This document shows, one piece after another, positions 15,888 to 24,976 of a stretch of 64,000 bases of DNA. A program made the position numbers and the translations under genes. Source of the DNA: Candidatus Aminicenantota bacterium (GTDB lineage: Bacteria; Acidobacteriota; Aminicenantia; UBA2199). The notes under the pieces were generated by a model, which was given only the letters and a program-made list of their open reading frames with translations, did not search any database and was not told where the DNA came from. The first letter of the stretch is position 1. Each line of letters starts with the position of its first letter. The stretch spans positions 62,001 through 126,000 of the forward strand of contig JAPKZK010000066.1 in NCBI GenBank assembly GCA_026393835.1. The letters are read 5' to 3'.

Positions 15888-17534
15888 TCAGGCAAAAAGG
15901 GTTTTCCCGGTAAGAACCTGTTTGCGTTTCTGCAACTCTTTTATGTTTCTTTCTACCGGGATTTCCTTAAACTCCGGCGAAACCCCCGCATAATACATGG
16001 CCGTGGAAAGCGTACCGGGCGTCGGCGTAAATACCTGCACATCCGTGGTTTTTACTTTTATCTTTTTTAAACGCTCCGCCATCCGCAATACATCCTTCAT
16101 GGTCTCCCCCGGATGCCCCACGATCAAATAGGGCGCCAGTTCCACTTTCCGTTTAAGCTGACCATCGATACGGTTAAACAACTCAACAAATTCCTCGAAC
16201 ACTTCGAAGGCCGGTTTCCTCATCAAATCCAGCACCTCTTTCTCCGTATGCTCCGGCGCTACCCTTAAGAACTTGCCCGGATGAAAAACCAGGATTTCTT
16301 CCAACAGTTCCGGGTTTTGCAGCAGCAGGTCATACCGCGTCCCGGACCCCAGCAAAATTTTCCGGACGCCTTTCACTTGCCGGCATTGCCTCAACAACTG
16401 GAGATATTTATCCGTCGAACGAACCGTTTTGCAGGTTTCCTCGGATAAACACGACGCCCGTTTACACTGCGTATTGGTACAATCGCTGCCGTACAATTCG
16501 GCCGTTGCCCCGCCGATATCGGAAACGATTCCATTCCAGCGCGGATGTTGATTGAATCTTTCGATTTCGTTTAATATGGACCCCGGCGATCGTGAGATAA
16601 TCCGTTTTCCTTCATGCAGGGAAATGGAGCAAAAGGCACACCCGCCGCCGCAGCCCCGGTGCGAAGTTACGGAAAAGAGATTCATCAACAGCGCCGGAGA
16701 TAATGTTTTGCTGTTGGGGTGGGACCGGGAATAGGGGCGCCCGTAAATCCCGTCAAGGTCTTGCGTGGTATAGTCCTGGGGCGGGTGTTCGACCACAAAA
16801 CGCCCGTCCTGGGGTTGGAGGGCGCCGTTGCCCCATACCCGCGCCGATTCGATCTTAAGGGCCGCTTCCACCAGTTTAGCCGGTTCCTTTAATATCTCCG
16901 CCATGGTGGGCAGAACCTCATACGCGCCGAACCGGCCAATATCCCGGGCAATCCGTGCGGTCCCCGGGATATCCAGCTCTTTTAGCGGTATACCGGCGTT
17001 GGCTTTTTGGGCAATGGCCACGATTTGTTTTTCACCCATGCCGGTCGCCAGTAAATCCGCCCTGGAATCAAAGAGTATCGACCGCTTGATTTTGTCTTCC
17101 TGGAAATCGTAATGGGCAAACCGGCGCAGCGTGGCTTCGACGCCGCCGATAACCAAGGGGATATCTTTAAACATTTGCCGGATGCGGTTGGCAAAAACCA
17201 CTACCGTACGGTCGGGGCGTATTTTAAATTTAATTGAGGGGGGGCAGCCCGAGAAAAAAGCGCCGCCGTTTTTTTGATAGAGGTCTTCCTGTCTGCGTTT
17301 GCGGGTAGAGGTATAATTCAATACCACCGAATCCACCGGCCCGGGAATAATGGCGAAGAAAAGACGGGGGGCGCCTAAAACGGAAAATGCTGCGGGCTCT
17401 TGCCAGGAAGGCGTCTCGATGATTCCCACGGAGAACCCATGGGCCTCGAGAGCCCTTTTTAAGATTCCTTCGGGAAAGGAAGGATGATCGGAAAACAGAT
17501 AGGGTAAAACAAATATCACATCAAATTTGGGCAT
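15888..17534 (-). CDS. YgiQ family radical SAM protein
   Basis: 548 residues. The N-terminal part (FDVIFVLPYLFSDHPSFPEG, GFSVGIIETPSW, VVLNYTSTRKRRQ) is the B12-binding-like UPF0313 domain. The radical SAM cluster motif is CGGGCAFC within HRGCGGGCAFCSISLHEG, near residue 297, and a Cys-rich insert CTNTQCKRASC follows at about 357. It is shorter than the roughly 700-residue E. coli protein, which carries a long C-terminal extension. The reaction of YgiQ proteins is not established; some Aerobic/anaerobic heme- or ubiquinone-related roles have been suggested for relatives. It is a single gene 51 nt from the DUF5916 gene upstream. Confidence 0.88.
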   Translation of the reverse strand: MPKFDVIFVLPYLFSDHPSFPEGILKRALEAHGFSVGIIETPSWQEPAAFSVLGAPRLFFAIIPGPVDSVVLNYTSTRKRRQEDLYQKNGGAFFSGCPPSIKFKIRPDRTVVVFANRIRQMFKDIPLVIGGVEATLRRFAHYDFQEDKIKRSILFDSRADLLATGMGEKQIVAIAQKANAGIPLKELDIPGTARIARDIGRFGAYEVLPTMAEILKEPAKLVEAALKIESARVWGNGALQPQDGRFVVEHPPQDYTTQDLDGIYGRPYSRSHPNSKTLSPALLMNLFSVTSHRGCGGGCAFCSISLHEGKRIISRSPGSILNEIERFNQHPRWNGIVSDIGGATAELYGSDCTNTQCKRASCLSEETCKTVRSTDKYLQLLRQCRQVKGVRKILLGSGTRYDLLLQNPELLEEILVFHPGKFLRVAPEHTEKEVLDLMRKPAFEVFEEFVELFNRIDGQLKRKVELAPYLIVGHPGETMKDVLRMAERLKKIKVKTTDVQVFTPTPGTLSTAMYYAGVSPEFKEIPVERNIKELQKRKQVLTGKTLFA

Positions 17535-17585
17535 ACTGTATTCTACCCTATTGATTGTTAAAACACAATAAAAATTTTTTAACTG

Positions 17586-19850
17586 TCACATAACCAGCGC
17601 ATACCCGATTTTCATGAAAAAGGTGTGGTTGGCGCCGGTCAGGCGCATGGTGTGGTGGCCGTAATAATTATTCGAGTAACCCAGGAAAAGAACGGTTTGG
17701 GGATTGATCTTATAAGAAAAAAGAACCTGGGTAAACAGGCGCTTGAACCTGGAATCGATGGGTGTAAGGTAATTGGCCACGTTGTAATTGTAATCGACGT
17801 ACTGCAGGATGGTGCGCAGGAAAGCCCGGGCGTTGAACTGGTATACCAGGCGTAAGTTGCTGACATTGGCCGTATATAGACGCCCCAGGTCTACGTTGAG
17901 CCGCTCGAAGATATGGTCCAGGCCTAAACTAAGGTGGCGTCCCACTTTGTACGTGAGCCCCGGCGCGAAAAATAACATGGTCGCCGGCCGAATGTTGTCG
18001 AAATCGATTTGATCGCCGTAAATAGTATCAAAAATAAACTGGAGAGAACCGGACGGCCTTATACTGATATAGAATTCCCCTTTATTGGTGGGGAATAGTC
18101 GCCCCATAAAAGATTGTTTCCCAAAACCGGCTAGCATTGCAATCGAGGTCTGGCTGGGCCCATTATAATAGGAAGTGACTTTAAAGTTTTTATAAATAAG
18201 ATTATCGTTGTAGTCAACTTCATATTCGAAAGAGGGGGACGCATTGATAAAAGTATACCAGTGGCCCGGGTTCTTCCAGGAAGCAAATATCATTGTCGCG
18301 ACCGCTTTACGGTAACCCACCTGCGGTATGAATCCCCGGTCGGCCCGGAAACCGGGACTTACTTGCCGGTATGAAGCAAAATATCCGAAATCCCGGCTCT
18401 CATGCCTGAACAAAAAGTCCAGGGCCGAGCCGCTAAACGCCCCCCCCGGCTGCCCATAATTGTCGGCCGTCGCACCGGGATAACGGGTCCGGGAAGCCAG
18501 GAATTGAAATTTTATATATTTCTTGTTGTTGAAACGCCAGAACGCATCAAACCCGGCAAGACGGTTAAAATAATTTTCACCTTCCCGGTTTTCCCCCTCC
18601 CGGTCCGTTACCAAAAGGCCTACAGTGGAGGCTTTCCCCACATCCAGGCGGTACCGTAATACTGTACCCATGGTTTTCATATCCAGGGACGTGGAGCCGG
18701 ATAGTTGCGTCCCGGGGAAAAGCAGGTTGGTGATATGATCCTGGACGGAGTAGAAACCGATGGAGTGGCCGCCTTCCTTGCCAGTCAACTTGACGCCCCA
18801 GTCGGGTTCCGCCAGGGACCGGGTATATACGGCTGTGAGCGGCATATCGAATATATCCGCCCCTTCCATGAAAAACGGCCGCTTCTCGGGATAATAAAGG
18901 GCAAATTGGGTGTTGATATCTAATTGGGCCACATCGGCCTCTACCTGGGAAAAATCCGGGTTAATGGCGGCGCTCAGGGTCAAATTGGGGGTGAAACCCC
19001 AGCGGGCGGTTAACCCGGGTTCAACTTTATTTTTGCTGACGAATTCACCGGTGGAGAAAGGGCCCCGTTTCTGCGTCAACAGGGCGGAAAGGGTGGGGTC
19101 GAACTCGAGATTTTTCCCGGGTTTGGCGCCGTCAAAACCGATGAGTTTTTCAAATTGACACATGTAACAGTTGTTATTTCTATCTTTGGGAAAAAGGCTG
19201 ATGGTGTGCTTCAAGTTTCGGGGGTAAATGCGTATGGCATCGATGCCCCATACCTGGTCCCCTTTTTTGCGCTGGAACTGTAGGGAACTAAAAGGTATGG
19301 CCATCTCCACGATATACCCGTCGCCGGTGATTCGTCCGGCGGAATTCCAGATGGCATCCCACTCGACCCAACCCTGTGGGGTTTCGCTGCCGTCGGTCTG
19401 GATGCCGAGGGGATTGCAATAAAAGTCATAGGAGCGGCGTTCATCGTTAAAGGTGTCCAGCACCAGTCCCACGAAATCATGGTCGGGGAAATTATCGCGA
19501 TCGGTGTACACGGCCCGGATGGCCCCGGGTTCGGGGTCGAAGGCGCGGAAAGCGGCGTAAAGATAGTTATCGTTGTAAGTTAATAGGACTTCGGTTCGTA
19601 CCGGGGGTTTGATGTTTTCCCCGGGTGTGACCTCGTAATTAAGTTCAAGTACCAGGGCTTTTTGCCAGGATGATTCGTCTAAACGGCCATCGACGTGAAT
19701 CTTAACGCCGCCGGTTACTTTCGGTACCCTGTGAGGAACTTTCTCCCCGTCGGCCCATGCTGGCGCGGTTAGAAAAACTGCCGCCAGCAGCAGCCTAAAT
19801 GCGGCGGCTGCAATTTTCGATTTTTTACAGGTATTCGTATCGATTCTCAT
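17586..19850 (-). CDS. DUF5916 outer-membrane protein with N-terminal CBM9-like domain
   Basis: About 754 residues from ATG 19850, chosen because AAGGAG lies 6 nt upstream; an ATG 21 nt further up is weaker. A signal peptide (FRLLLAAVFLTAPAWA) precedes a CBM9-like domain (VDGRLDESSWQKAL, YAAFRAFDPEP, GLVLDTFNDERRSYDFYCNP). The rest is a DUF5916-type beta-barrel with alternating strands and the conserved NPDFSQVEADVAQLDINTQF and YYPEKRPFFMEGADIF motifs. Such proteins sit in the outer membrane; the substrate is unknown. It terminates the minus-strand run before the RNA ligase gene. Confidence 0.88.
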   Translation of the reverse strand: MRIDTNTCKKSKIAAAAFRLLLAAVFLTAPAWADGEKVPHRVPKVTGGVKIHVDGRLDESSWQKALVLELNYEVTPGENIKPPVRTEVLLTYNDNYLYAAFRAFDPEPGAIRAVYTDRDNFPDHDFVGLVLDTFNDERRSYDFYCNPLGIQTDGSETPQGWVEWDAIWNSAGRITGDGYIVEMAIPFSSLQFQRKKGDQVWGIDAIRIYPRNLKHTISLFPKDRNNNCYMCQFEKLIGFDGAKPGKNLEFDPTLSALLTQKRGPFSTGEFVSKNKVEPGLTARWGFTPNLTLSAAINPDFSQVEADVAQLDINTQFALYYPEKRPFFMEGADIFDMPLTAVYTRSLAEPDWGVKLTGKEGGHSIGFYSVQDHITNLLFPGTQLSGSTSLDMKTMGTVLRYRLDVGKASTVGLLVTDREGENREGENYFNRLAGFDAFWRFNNKKYIKFQFLASRTRYPGATADNYGQPGGAFSGSALDFLFRHESRDFGYFASYRQVSPGFRADRGFIPQVGYRKAVATMIFASWKNPGHWYTFINASPSFEYEVDYNDNLIYKNFKVTSYYNGPSQTSIAMLAGFGKQSFMGRLFPTNKGEFYISIRPSGSLQFIFDTIYGDQIDFDNIRPATMLFFAPGLTYKVGRHLSLGLDHIFERLNVDLGRLYTANVSNLRLVYQFNARAFLRTILQYVDYNYNVANYLTPIDSRFKRLFTQVLFSYKINPQTVLFLGYSNNYYGHHTMRLTGANHTFFMKIGYALVM

Positions 19851-19891
19851 TGGATTCTCCTTGGTGGACATATTTAATGGTATGGCAAAAT

Positions 19892-20905
19892 TTACGGGGC
19901 GGTAAATAGGACCTTGCGAACCAATTTGGCCGTCTGCTGGTTCAGCATTTTGGCAACCCTCTTCTGTTCGCCTTTTTCCAGGGTTTCGTACTCTTCCTGG
20001 GAATCTTTATTAAATTCTTCCCATATATCTTCGCTAAGCGCCTTCATTACCCGGCCAAAATAATCCTCGGGTACGGGGTAAGGCAGCTCGCCTTGTTTTG
20101 ACAAGACATTCTGTAAACGGTTCTCGGTTGCCAGGGACAATAGCTCCTCCAGGAGTTGTTCACCGCTGCCGGTGATTTCGGCGCCTTGTTTTTTAGGTCT
20201 CTTTTTTATCGATTTCCGTTCTTCGAATTTTTCATTCTTAGATTTCAGGATGACCCGTTCACCGATTTGTAGGAATTCCGGGTTCACCGGTTTAATGACG
20301 ATTCCTTCCGCGATATTGTCTTGCAGGGGTGGTAAGCCCAGCCATTGGGAAATCTTCGATGGGAATTTATTGGGGTGCTTGAGGCACTCCTCGAAGGTTC
20401 CTCTCAGCAGGGGTTTTGCATAAAACATGCCCCCAGCCTCGAACAGGCGGCTGGCTTCGTCCACCGACAGGAACCTGCCGTCCACGCGGATATCGAAGGC
20501 ATAGAAAAGGTTATCCGGGTGATAGAAAACGCCTTTTTGGAGGCGTTTGGCATTTTTTACTTTGGGGACGTCCGGGTGGGGGTAATCGCCGCCGAACAAT
20601 TCGCCGTAAACGATTACCAATGAAATATCAGCCCTTTCCTCTGCCAGGATACGGTAGATTTCTTTGACTTTATCCGCGTTGGCTGCCATTACCTTTTCAT
20701 AATTAAAGAAATCCATACCCGGGGTTAAAAATGCCGTCCGGGTAGAGGCTTTGAGTTCGTTTCCGTCAAAATAAAGAGCCAGTTGGCCGCCGTGGATTTT
20801 TTCCGTTACCACCCATTGACCGGCGTCTTTGCCTTCGGTTTTTATTAATTGGATAAATTCTTCCCTATAGGTATTCTCAATCGATGAATAATTAAAATGT
20901 TCCAT
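19892..20905 (-). CDS. Rnl2-type RNA ligase
   Basis: 337 residues from ATG 20905 with AGGAGG upstream. Nucleotidyltransferase motifs are clear: motif I TEKIHGGQ (Lys36 is the expected AMP acceptor, at the same place as in T4 Rnl2), motif III-like VIVYGELFGG and YAFDIRVDG, motif IV EGIVIK and motif V VILKSKNEKFEE. A C-terminal helical domain of about 100 residues follows, as in Rnl2. Rnl2 enzymes seal nicks in double-stranded RNA or RNA guided by a bridge. It is the last gene of the phoH/HD/ybeY operon, suggesting rRNA or tRNA repair after stress. A longer frame to 21061 is not supported. Confidence 0.88.
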   Translation of the reverse strand: MEHFNYSSIENTYREEFIQLIKTEGKDAGQWVVTEKIHGGQLALYFDGNELKASTRTAFLTPGMDFFNYEKVMAANADKVKEIYRILAEERADISLVIVYGELFGGDYPHPDVPKVKNAKRLQKGVFYHPDNLFYAFDIRVDGRFLSVDEASRLFEAGGMFYAKPLLRGTFEECLKHPNKFPSKISQWLGLPPLQDNIAEGIVIKPVNPEFLQIGERVILKSKNEKFEERKSIKKRPKKQGAEITGSGEQLLEELLSLATENRLQNVLSKQGELPYPVPEDYFGRVMKALSEDIWEEFNKDSQEEYETLEKGEQKRVAKMLNQQTAKLVRKVLFTAP

Positions 20906-20927
20906 ATTTAAACCTCCTATTTCGATT

Positions 20928-21086
20928 TTATGCGATTTTTGTATTTGCAGGAATTGCAGCGTTTTTAAACGCCGCCGCGGCGCTGTCCACGATATGGAAA
21001 ATCCCGCAGTCTTTTTTAACGGTTGGGTCGCCTTTGTAATCGATGACCGTATTGTCCCCAATTCTTACAGCCAACACATTCTTCAT
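20928..21086 (-). CDS. 52-residue protein translationally coupled to ybeY
   Basis: The ATG at 21086 overlaps the YbeY stop in an ATGA, and the frame ends 22 nt before the RNA ligase start. It encodes MKNVLAVRIGDNTVIDYKGD followed by PTVKKDCGIFHIVDSAAAAF and a short tail ending KIA. There is no signal peptide or membrane segment; the first half looks like beta strands. Position and coupling argue that it is translated. No family is recognised. Confidence 0.55.
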   Translation of the reverse strand: MKNVLAVRIGDNTVIDYKGDPTVKKDCGIFHIVDSAAAAFKNAAIPANTKIA

Positions 21087-21502
21087 AACTTACCGAGCTT
21101 CTCCAGCAACTGCGCTTGCAGTTTTTCCATTTCTCCTGAATCCGTCTCGTGATCGTAACCCCCCAGGTGAAGAATGCCATGAACCATTAACATCAGGAGC
21201 TCCTCTTCCAACTTTATACCGTTTTCCTTTGCCTGCTCCCCGGCAATGGGATAACATACGAAAATATCCCCCAGGTAAAACCCTTCATCCGGGACCTCTT
21301 CATTAAAGGGAAAGCTCAACACATCCGTGGGATAATCCCGCTGCAGATACCGGGAATTCAATTCTTGCGCTTCTTCTTTCCCCCCCAACTTGATGACGAT
21401 ATCGCCATCTCCCCGGATGTTCAACTCCTTAACCACCCGCTCCAATTTATCCAGGTAAAACCCCTGCTCTACGTTAAACTCATCATCATTAATGGCTATC
21501 AT
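21083..21502 (-). CDS. ybeY: Endoribonuclease YbeY
   Basis: 139 residues with the UPF0054 metal-binding signature HGILHLGGYDHETDSGEM; three His bind zinc. The LNSRYLQRDYPTDVLSFPFN substrate-groove segment precedes it. YbeY processes the 3' end of 16S rRNA and takes part in ribosome quality control. It lies in the conserved order phoH - HD phosphohydrolase - ybeY. The ATGA coupling to a 52-residue protein and the following RNA ligase are unusual additions. Confidence 0.95.
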   Translation of the reverse strand: MIAINDDEFNVEQGFYLDKLERVVKELNIRGDGDIVIKLGGKEEAQELNSRYLQRDYPTDVLSFPFNEEVPDEGFYLGDIFVCYPIAGEQAKENGIKLEEELLMLMVHGILHLGGYDHETDSGEMEKLQAQLLEKLGKL

Positions 21503-21532
21503 TTCTCATATCCTTTTAATCTGTGTTAATCG

Positions 21533-23848
21533 TCATTCCGTGTAATCAGTGGACGTGGAACGTTTTTCTTTTTCTTCCTTATCCGTATCTTTAAAATCGA
21601 AACCCGGGTAAGAGACCCTCATGTGATATATAGAAGATAATTTCCGATGGAAACTGTTGGCGATAATATTCAGGGCTTTAAATGTAAGTCCTTCACATTC
21701 GTCGAATTGATTCTCGTCCATATTGACATTAATAATCATGCGGATTACATTCTTAATTTCCTCGTCCGAAGGGGAAGCCAGGCTTTTGGAAGCGGCTTCC
21801 ACCTGGTCGGCCAGCATGATAATGGCATTTTCGATATTTTTCGGTTTTTCCCCCTCGTAGCGGAACCCTTTGTCGTCAAAACCGTCGCTTTCCACCGAAG
21901 ACATTTCGCGGGCTTTATCGTAGAAAAAGCGAACTACTTTTGTTCCGTGGTGCTGGAGGATGGACGAGCTTACCGCATCCGGGAGTTTTAATTTTACTGC
22001 CCGTTCCAGGCCGTCCGGGATGTGGGCGATAATGTTTTTGGAACTTTCGCGCGGGGAAAGATTATCATGGGGGTTTTTATAGACCGTATGGTTTTCCGTA
22101 AAGAAATGCGGGTTGTCGATTTTTCCCAGGTCATGGTACAGGGCCATTGCCGTCGCCAATTGGGGGGAGAGGTCCAGGTCCAGGGCCGCCGTTTCCGCCA
22201 GCGAAGCAACCATCTGGGAATGATGGTAAGTCCCCGGGGCCTTTTCCAGCATTTCCCTGAAAATCGGGAGATTCAAGTTGGTCAATTCGATTAATTTTAA
22301 ATCTGTCACCAGTTTGAATAGCGTTTCCCACAGGGGGATAATAAATGCAGCCAGGAGTGCGGCGAACATCGCGGCAAAAAAGCCCATCAACAAGTCAGCC
22401 GACAGCCGCTGCAGCGTGATATCCGGTTTTGTCAAATTAAATACCAGGATCATCAGCACATTGAGCGGCAGCAGCCTTAAAATCGCCGCCTTGATAACCG
22501 GCGAACGCTTTAACCGCTGGTAATATTCGATGCCGAAACTAATCCCCAGGTTCCCCACCAGGATATATAAAGCGATTTTATAATCCCACTGGCAAACGAT
22601 GCCCCCGATGATCATATTCACGAAGGAAAAAATCACTGCGCTGTGCAGGTTGAATATAAAAGCCATGGCCAGCGCCCCGAAACCGAAAGGAATAGCAAAG
22701 AAAATACTTTCCATATCGTAATTGACTTCCACCCCCAGGTTCCTCACGATAATGGGAAAAAGAAATACCGAAATCCTGTATACGATGGCGCTAAAAATCA
22801 AAGTGACGCCCATTACCAGGAAGGTTTTCTTCGAGTTTAATCCCCCGGACTGCCAGGTTTTAAAGAATTTGCCGCCGAAAAGCGCCAGCAAGGTTAAAAA
22901 CACCAGGATAAGATAGAAATTCGACAGCATATGTTCGCGTTTTTGTTCGGCGTAAGCGATTAATTTCAGCAGCTTCAGGTCCCCCGGTTTCACTTCATCG
23001 CCTTTTCGTAAAATAACCTTATCCGTTTTTAATTTAATCACTACAGGGTTGACCGCGGCCGCCGCCAGTTTCTCAGCTTCCCCGGTCAGGTTATTGGAAA
23101 AGGAAATATTGGGATCGATAAAATCTTTTAAAATCTGAGCGATAAATTCCGCGGCGTTGGGGGGAACATGTTGTTCTCCCAGGAATTGGACCAGGGATGT
23201 TTCTACTTTTTTCAGGTCGTAAACCTCATCCAGTTTTAATATTGTGGGTTCAATGCCGTTGGCGGTCAGTTTTATGGCGCCGTCCTTGCTGCGCCTGGCG
23301 CCGGTCAGCGTCGGCAGGATTTTCTTATCGTAGAGGGACTTGATAAAACCCAGCAATTGATCCAGGTCGGCCCGGATGAAATAATCCGCTTGCAGGATGT
23401 TTTTGAGTTCTTTATCGGAAAAATCCAGGCCGAATTCAGCGGCGATTCTATTTTTTATGTCGGTTAATGCATTTTTACTCTTGATATAATCTTTCCTGGC
23501 GGTGCGGATCAAGATAAACCAGCGGTTGATCAATTCCTGTGATTTAGCCAGCGTTTCCCCATCGTATTCATAGACGGGCGCGATGTTTTCGATCGCCCGT
23601 TTCCGGTTCTCTTCCGACGCCTCTTTATCTTCCACCGTAATATCTTTGGTTACGATGATATCTTCTTTGGCAATGTCCCCCACTTTGAGTCCCGGGTCTA
23701 CCACTGTTTTTTGTTGGGGAATATAAACCAGGTAGGAGAGTACCAATACGCCCAGGAAGTAGAAAAGGAGACGGGAAAAAGAAATTTTTTTCTTTTCCCG
23801 GGCCTGCGCCGCCTGGGACCCCTTTAAGAAACTCAATTTAAAGGTCAT
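21533..23848 (-). CDS. 7TM-HD family membrane phosphohydrolase (PgpH-like)
   Basis: 771 residues. One N-terminal membrane helix (LLFYFLGVLVLSYLVYIP) is followed by an extracytoplasmic domain of about 270 residues, a seven-helix membrane domain and a cytoplasmic HD domain with APGTYHHSQMVASLAE and the metal motif LYHDLGKIDNPHFFTENH. Members hydrolyse c-di-AMP in Firmicutes (PgpH); the same activity is inferred here. Its start overlaps the phoH stop (ATGA), so it is translationally coupled in a phoH-HD-ybeY operon. Confidence 0.92.
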   Translation of the reverse strand: MTFKLSFLKGSQAAQAREKKKISFSRLLFYFLGVLVLSYLVYIPQQKTVVDPGLKVGDIAKEDIIVTKDITVEDKEASEENRKRAIENIAPVYEYDGETLAKSQELINRWFILIRTARKDYIKSKNALTDIKNRIAAEFGLDFSDKELKNILQADYFIRADLDQLLGFIKSLYDKKILPTLTGARRSKDGAIKLTANGIEPTILKLDEVYDLKKVETSLVQFLGEQHVPPNAAEFIAQILKDFIDPNISFSNNLTGEAEKLAAAAVNPVVIKLKTDKVILRKGDEVKPGDLKLLKLIAYAEQKREHMLSNFYLILVFLTLLALFGGKFFKTWQSGGLNSKKTFLVMGVTLIFSAIVYRISVFLFPIIVRNLGVEVNYDMESIFFAIPFGFGALAMAFIFNLHSAVIFSFVNMIIGGIVCQWDYKIALYILVGNLGISFGIEYYQRLKRSPVIKAAILRLLPLNVLMILVFNLTKPDITLQRLSADLLMGFFAAMFAALLAAFIIPLWETLFKLVTDLKLIELTNLNLPIFREMLEKAPGTYHHSQMVASLAETAALDLDLSPQLATAMALYHDLGKIDNPHFFTENHTVYKNPHDNLSPRESSKNIIAHIPDGLERAVKLKLPDAVSSSILQHHGTKVVRFFYDKAREMSSVESDGFDDKGFRYEGEKPKNIENAIIMLADQVEAASKSLASPSDEEIKNVIRMIINVNMDENQFDECEGLTFKALNIIANSFHRKLSSIYHMRVSYPGFDFKDTDKEEKEKRSTSTDYTE

Positions 23849-24795
23849 TTTTTTTCTCCCTCGGACGCCTCGTAAGCATCGATAATTTTTTGGACCAATA
23901 CATGGCGGACCACATCGTGTTTCGTAAGGGTTATGATTTTGATCCCGCGGATATTTTTCAATATTTTGAGGGCCCTGAAGATGCCTGATTTTTTAGGTTC
24001 CGGTAGATCGATCTGGGAGATATCGGCGGTGATAACCACTTTTGAGTTCTGGCCGAAGCGGGTCAGGAACATTTTCATCTGGGAGTTCAGCGTATTTTGC
24101 CCTTCGTCCAGCAGGATAAACGCATTATCGATGGTTCTGCCCCTCATGTAGGCCAGGGGTGCGATTTCGATGATTTCTTTTTCGATCAATTCGGCGGTTC
24201 TTTCGAAACCGATGAGGTGATAGAGGGCGTCGTAGATGGGCCGGAAATACGGGTTTACTTTTTGCTGGATATCCCCCGGCAGGAACCCCAGTTTTTCCCC
24301 GGCTTCCACCACCGGTCGAGTTAAGACGATCCGGTCCACTTTTTTAGACAACAGGTGGTGGAGGGCCATGGTGATGGCCAGGAATGTTTTCCCCGTGCCG
24401 GCCGGGCCGATGCCGAACACCACGTCGTTATCCAGGATTGCCCGCAGGTAGGCTTTTTGGTTAAAAGTTTTGGGGGAGACCTCTTTGCCGTTGATAATGA
24501 TTTTGATTTTTTTTTCCAGTTCTTGTGGGATCGCTTCCATTTTATCTGCGTCCACCATACTTAAGGACATTTCCAGGTCGGTGGCGTTTAGTTCACCCTT
24601 TTCAGCGGAGAGTTTCAGGATATGGTTCATGTACTGTTTGAACTTTTTTTGATTCTGGGTATGGCCGTCGAACATGATTTTGTTTCCCCTGAGGGCCAGG
24701 CTGATGCCGAAGGAATCTTCCATACGGGCGGTATTGTTATGGATAAGGTCCAGCAAGTTTGTTTTAAGGTTTTCGGGATAAATTATTTCGTCCAT
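23845..24795 (-). CDS. phoH: PhoH family P-loop ATPase
   Basis: 316 residues with the PhoH Walker A FGIGPAGTGKTFLAI, Walker B-like AFILLDEGQNTLNSQMKMFL and the TRFGQNSKVVITADISQIDL segment. An N-terminal KH-like segment precedes the ATPase, as in PhoH1. PhoH proteins are ATPases/helicases tied to RNA metabolism and are very often next to ybeY. It is the first gene of the minus-strand RNA operon; its start is about 180 nt from the divergent propeller gene at 24977. Confidence 0.93.
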   Translation of the reverse strand: MDEIIYPENLKTNLLDLIHNNTARMEDSFGISLALRGNKIMFDGHTQNQKKFKQYMNHILKLSAEKGELNATDLEMSLSMVDADKMEAIPQELEKKIKIIINGKEVSPKTFNQKAYLRAILDNDVVFGIGPAGTGKTFLAITMALHHLLSKKVDRIVLTRPVVEAGEKLGFLPGDIQQKVNPYFRPIYDALYHLIGFERTAELIEKEIIEIAPLAYMRGRTIDNAFILLDEGQNTLNSQMKMFLTRFGQNSKVVITADISQIDLPEPKKSGIFRALKILKNIRGIKIITLTKHDVVRHVLVQKIIDAYEASEGEKK

Positions 24796-24929
24796 AGCCG
24801 CCGGCGCCGATTATATTTCCCAATTATGTTGATATTCATGGAAGGATTATAACGTTGAAACGTCAAAAAGTCAAATGTTTTTCTTCCTTATCTATTTACT
24901 CAATCTCTAACCACTTCAATATTTTTATC

Positions 24930-24958
24930 TTGCTTTAGACCATCATCTATCATATAAT
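24930..24958 (+). promoter_or_regulatory. Promoter of the first propeller gene
   Basis: TTGCTT at 24930-24935, 17-nt spacer, perfect TATAAT at 24953-24958. The ATG at 24977 follows with GAGGTGA between, so the leader is about 12 nt. Confidence 0.6.
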
Positions 24959-24976
24959 CCAAAAACGAGGTGATAA

